In this document: positions 46,482 through 50,383 of the stretch, in pieces
Layout: the number at the start of each line of letters is the position of its first letter
How positions within the stretch are numbered: the first letter of the stretch is position 1
DNA from: Acidobacteriaceae bacterium
GTDB taxonomy: Bacteria; Acidobacteriota; Terriglobia; Terriglobales; Acidobacteriaceae
Assembly (NCBI GenBank): GCA_003165005.1
Contig: PLSB01000068.1
Coordinates: 1 to 50,383, forward strand
Direction: 5' to 3'
Length of the DNA: 50,383 nt
The notes under the pieces: model-generated
What the model was told of the DNA's origin: nothing
The model's database searches: none
Seen by the model: the letters and a program-made list of their open reading frames with translations, nothing else
Program-made: the position numbers and the translations under genes

Positions 46482-47096
46482 TCAACGTTTGTTGGCAAAG
46501 GGGTAAGCGAAGTTATAGGCAATGCCGGCGGTGATGCCCTGGGGATTGGGCGTTTTCCCAAGCAGTGTTTGCCACGTCTGGTACTCATAGTCCGCGCGCA
46601 ACCAGACCGGCCGGAAAATCCGGTACTCGAAGCCGACGCCCGGAGCCCAAAGAATTAGGTTAGCGTGCGAGTTATATTTGTCGGGCCCCACCGGCACCGG
46701 CGAAAAATCGTAGCTGCCATCGGAGATCAGAAACTTGGCATAGGGATGGAAGTTACGAAAATGGCGCCAGGAGAAGATAGGGCCGGCTCCGGCCGTATCC
46801 TGGCGGAGATTGAACTGCGGAGGAAGGTGCCGACCGAGGCTGATATCGCGCGCTTCGATCTCAACGCCCAGGCCGTGAAGCTTCGATGGCAGCCCATGGG
46901 GATACCAGTCGGCCCATATCGCGCCTCCATACATCCGGCCATGACCCCAATCGACATCGTAGCTGGAGGCCCCGACACCAATGCTCAGGTCCAGGCCGTT
47001 CTCCTGGTACGCGGGAACGGTTTGGGATAATGCGGGAACCGTGACCGCAAGAATGCTCACGGCCAGAACGGGGAGGATCAACAGCCTGAAGCGCAT
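46482..47096 (-). CDS. Outer-membrane beta-barrel protein (OmpA-like barrel)
   Basis: Signal peptide, GLDLSIGVGASSYDVDWGHGRMYGGAIWADWYP, alternating amphipathic strands, PVWLRADYEYQTWQT, C-terminal ITAGIAYNFAYPF. Confidence 0.75.
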   Translation of the reverse strand: MRFRLLILPVLAVSILAVTVPALSQTVPAYQENGLDLSIGVGASSYDVDWGHGRMYGGAIWADWYPHGLPSKLHGLGVEIEARDISLGRHLPPQFNLRQDTAGAGPIFSWRHFRNFHPYAKFLISDGSYDFSPVPVGPDKYNSHANLILWAPGVGFEYRIFRPVWLRADYEYQTWQTLLGKTPNPQGITAGIAYNFAYPFANKR

Positions 47097-47998
47097 TCTG
47101 CATCTCCTTCACGCGCGCACGCTTTCACACGGCCGGTAGATTGCTGCCGGGCGAAGAGCGGGAAACCAAGAGCATAAGGCAAGAGCAGGGATCTCAAAGC
47201 GGAATTCGCCGTCGACATTCTTGTTCGATAGTACTCGACCTACCGAAGCGTTCGAGAGAATCGAAGCCTCACCTGCGTTCGAGGCGGTTCTTGCATTTGC
47301 CAGCCGAAGCGGGCAACAGTTTCTCTGGAGGCGGTCCGGCGCCACTTGCACTCGGCTCAGTCTAAATCATCAGGTCCGGCAAATGAAGCGGGCTCACGAC
47401 ATTCCCTTCCGGTTTGAGAACCCGTGCTTTGCCGAACTTCGGGAGATGACAGGAATCGGGAAGGTTGTCCGCGTGAGTTTTCCCTGGTCGGTACACAAAC
47501 CAGCGAACCCGTCCCATCCTGGCCCGACCTCCCGGAAGAATCCGTCACGCGACTGCAATGAGTTCCTTGTTCTCCGATGCAGGCGCGGCTGCGATGGAGA
47601 AGAGTTCTACCTGCGCGGGATTCACCGATTCGTCCTCCGCTCGGTTCCGCCGCTATCCTCGAAAACTGGCTCCAGAAGCACAACCAACAAATGCAAAATC
47701 GCGTCTTAACAGAAGAGGCAATGTGCACTCGCAGAGATCCTTACAGGTCGATGAACAACTCGCATTACGAAAGTAACGGAGAGGGGTAATGCGCTGGTGA
47801 ACTGCTCTCGATATCACGCAACTTATTGGGAAAAAACGTGCTCTCTGCCGCTGTCATGTGGTACGTTTAATCATACTGGGGGATGCTGCGGCGCATCTTC
47901 GTCCTAGATTCCAATTTGGGTGTATCGGGATCCCGCAAGGGTGCTCACAAACACTCTTTTCATCGGGCTATTTCAGACAATCTGCGGAGGAAAAACGC

Positions 47999-49726
47999 AT
48001 GCAAATTACTGCATTGAAACCTGTGGGCCGGATTCTGGCTTGGGTTGCCGTGGCTACCATGCCGGTAGTCATGGCGGCTCAAGCGGCGCCGTCCGGCACC
48101 GGTCCCGGCGTCACTCTACCCCGATGGGATATTTTCATGGGCTACAGCTTCCTGGCGCCCTTTGGCACAGTGAATACAGTTCAGCCGGATGCTGAGAGAA
48201 CGCCCGTATCGGCATCGTACGATCCGGTGCTCGTGGGAGGTCTCTTCAGTGGTGAATTCTTTTTCAACGATCACGTGGGCATCCAGGCCGAGTTTGGCGA
48301 ACATGAGTTCGGCGTTCAGTGCTGCGGCTCGAACGTCGGCACCAAAGGCGACGACATCGCATTTCTGACCTTGGGTGGCGGCATCGTCCTCCGTTATCCC
48401 AAGAATAAGACCACGGTTTTTTTTCACGCGCTCGGTAATTACGACCAGATCGGTGGGCCTTATTTTGAGCCCTATCAATGGGATCCCGGCGTGACCGTGG
48501 GCGGTGGCATGGACTACCTGACGCATTGGTGGCACGGCCGCATCTCGTATCGCATCTTCCAAGCCGATTACGAGTATACGCACGCCAATTGGGGCGATAT
48601 GCCCTACGGCGGCGAAACCAGCATCAATGCAATACGTTTGAGCACGGGCCTTGTGTTCCACGCAACCACGGCTCCGCCGCCGCCGATCACGCTGGCTTGC
48701 TCCGCGACTCCCGAAACGGTCTACGCCGGCGACCCGGTTACCGTGACGGCCGCGGCGGGCGGCCTGAATCCCAAGGATCACGTCGTCTACACCTGGTCGG
48801 GCTTGGGAGTGACCGGCATCGACACCATCGCCAAGGTGGACACCAGCGCGCTGGCGCCGGGCCAATACATCGTCACGGCGACGGTGAAGGAAGGCAAGGA
48901 GGGCAAGGAAGGCCTGAAACCCTGGGAGACGGCGACCTGCACCGCGGGCATTACCGTGAAGGCCTTCGAGCCGCCAACGATCAGCTGCTCGGTCAGCCCC
49001 AGCACGATTGCTCCCGGAGGCGTCGCGACCGTGACCTCAGTGGGCGTGAGCCCGCAGAACCGGCCGTTGACCTACAGCTACTCGGCCACGGCAGGCACGG
49101 TAACGGGAAGCGGAACCACGGCGGAATACTCGTCGGCCGGCGCGCCAACCGGAGCCGTAGGCATTACCTGCAATGTGTTGGATGACAAGGGCCACACGGC
49201 GACGGCAAACACCAACCTGACCATCGTGGCTCCGATTATTCCGCCTCCGCCGAAGTCGCAGGCACTGTGCACCCTCAGCTTTGCGACCGACAAGAAGCGG
49301 CCCATGCGCGTCGACAACGAGGCCAAGGCCTGCCTGGACCAGGTGGCTCTGGACCTGAAGCAGCAGTCTGACGCCAAGGCAGTCCTGGTCGGCGAGCAGA
49401 TCACCGACGAGGCAGCCACGACGGCCAAGCAGGAGAAGTTCGCGGCCAAGCACAAGCACGCCAAGGTCGACCTGTTTGCGGCGCAACGCGCAGTGGACGC
49501 CAAGGACTACCTGGTGACGGAGCAGGGCATCGACGCTTCGCGCATCAGCGTGGCCACGGGAACGGCCGACAGCCAGACGGTCGAGAACTACCTTGTGCCT
49601 TCGGGAGCGACCTTCACGAACGATGTGCAGGGAACCACCCCGGTCGACGAAAGTGCGGTGAAGCCGCAGGTGCGCAAGCCGCTGCCTGAGAGGCACACCG
49701 CGAAAAAGAAGGCCGCGGCGAAGTAA
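47999..49726 (+). CDS. Outer-membrane protein: N-terminal beta-barrel, two Ig-like domains, C-terminal OmpA-like region
   Basis: ATG 47999 after GGAGG with signal peptide; GYSFLAPFG...; ITLACSATPETVYAGDPVTVTAAA and PTISCSVSPSTIAPGGVATVTS repeats; CTLSFATDKKRPMRVDNEAKACLDQVALDLKQ...AAQRAVDAKDYLVTEQGIDASRISV. Confidence 0.75.
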   Translation: MQITALKPVGRILAWVAVATMPVVMAAQAAPSGTGPGVTLPRWDIFMGYSFLAPFGTVNTVQPDAERTPVSASYDPVLVGGLFSGEFFFNDHVGIQAEFGEHEFGVQCCGSNVGTKGDDIAFLTLGGGIVLRYPKNKTTVFFHALGNYDQIGGPYFEPYQWDPGVTVGGGMDYLTHWWHGRISYRIFQADYEYTHANWGDMPYGGETSINAIRLSTGLVFHATTAPPPPITLACSATPETVYAGDPVTVTAAAGGLNPKDHVVYTWSGLGVTGIDTIAKVDTSALAPGQYIVTATVKEGKEGKEGLKPWETATCTAGITVKAFEPPTISCSVSPSTIAPGGVATVTSVGVSPQNRPLTYSYSATAGTVTGSGTTAEYSSAGAPTGAVGITCNVLDDKGHTATANTNLTIVAPIIPPPPKSQALCTLSFATDKKRPMRVDNEAKACLDQVALDLKQQSDAKAVLVGEQITDEAATTAKQEKFAAKHKHAKVDLFAAQRAVDAKDYLVTEQGIDASRISVATGTADSQTVENYLVPSGATFTNDVQGTTPVDESAVKPQVRKPLPERHTAKKKAAAK

Positions 49727-49828
49727 TCCACGTGTCCGCGCAAACCACACGATGATTCTGCGAATCCTTCCCGGTTAAAGGAAGGGTTCGCAGAACGCAG
49801 ACTCAAGCTTGTACTCCCGCAGATGATT

Positions 49829-49866
49829 GAGGCCGGCCATTGCATGATGGCCGGCCTCTTTGTTTT
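49829..49866 (+). terminator. Rho-independent terminator
   Basis: GAGGCCGGCCAT-tgcatg-ATGGCCGGCCTC (perfect 12-bp stem) followed by TTTGTTTTG. Confidence 0.88.
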
Positions 49867-50383
49867 GCTTTGCCCAGGCATGTACTGAAAGATTCCTGCG
49901 GCGATGCGCGATCCGCATCGAAACACAAGAGCGGATGATTTGCCGGGAAGACGAGGAGGGTGTGGGAGAATCTTTGGACACTTTTTGGCAAAAACTATGC
50001 AAACACTTGCATATTTGGGACTTACCGGATGTTGCGGGAAGACAAGATCGTCCCCCCGCTTGTCTTTGAGGACATCACATTCCGGGCGCAACCCTCCGGA
50101 AGGCCGGATCCACGGGAGAGATCATCTGGCCCGCACAAGGGCAGAGCGGAGGGGCAATGAAAAAGATGTGGCTTCGAGCGCTCGCAATGGCAGCGGCGGC
50201 TGCCGTTACCCCATTACAAGTTTTCGATTCTGCTCTTGACAGAATGCACAATGCCAAGTGGCTTTTTCCGATCCGAGGGCCCCCACAGACAGGTCTTCGT
50301 CTCTGGCGTGGAAGTAAAAGCCACCTTGCAAGACGTCGGCGATGTTGAAAAGTGAATCGGAACCGCTCTGATATGGAGTGACC

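Noticed and set aside
47221-47709. 162-aa plus-strand ORF
   Set aside because: No ribosome-binding site, signal or recognisable domain; likely spurious in the intergenic gap.
50030-50157. Riboswitch-like leader (possible c-di-GMP-type) before the terminal ORF
   Set aside because: Some GCAACCCTCCGG/GGCCGG pairing, but the conserved core positions of known classes are not matched; needs Infernal/Rfam.
1-50383. tRNA/rRNA genes, CRISPR arrays, prophage or defence systems
   Set aside because: No T-loop/acceptor pairs, direct-repeat/spacer arrays, phage structural or restriction/toxin genes recognised on reading.

Overview
GC-rich bacterial chromosomal window; the gene content and dispersed hairpins look Acidobacteria-like, but that is an inference. 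The left ~13 kb is housekeeping or mixed: the 3' part of purA, an IS1182-like insertion sequence, an MFS transporter, an mtaB-like methylthiotransferase, infC with a probable ATC start, a Ni/Co transporter, a dual-CDGSH protein, a UbiA-type prenyltransferase, and a tightly overlapping three-gene cassette (YxDPGTG micro-membrane protein, two-domain methyltransferase, membrane sulfatase-like protein). About 14.3-45.5 kb is a large, almost entirely plus-strand Wzx/Wzy-type exopolysaccharide locus. It has an UpxY/NusG-like antiterminator, a TetR regulator, a Wzz-BY-kinase, Wza, about 13 glycosyltransferase-like proteins, a Wzy-like polymerase, a Wzx-like flippase, gmd, fcl, a WcaF-like acyltransferase and a Wzi-like outer-membrane protein. 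No initiating sugar-phosphate transferase is visible. The right end carries secreted or beta-barrel proteins and an OmpA/Ig-like protein followed by a strong terminator. The best leads are a terminator-like hairpin in the leader of the UpxY antiterminator, the 10.6-13.9 kb cassette, non-canonical or missing start codons (infC, wzx-like), A-loop palindromes (one inside the mtaB-like ORF), and several glycosyltransferase-like or secreted proteins of unclear family. No tRNA, rRNA, CRISPR or prophage was seen. All calls come from reading the sequence without database searches.
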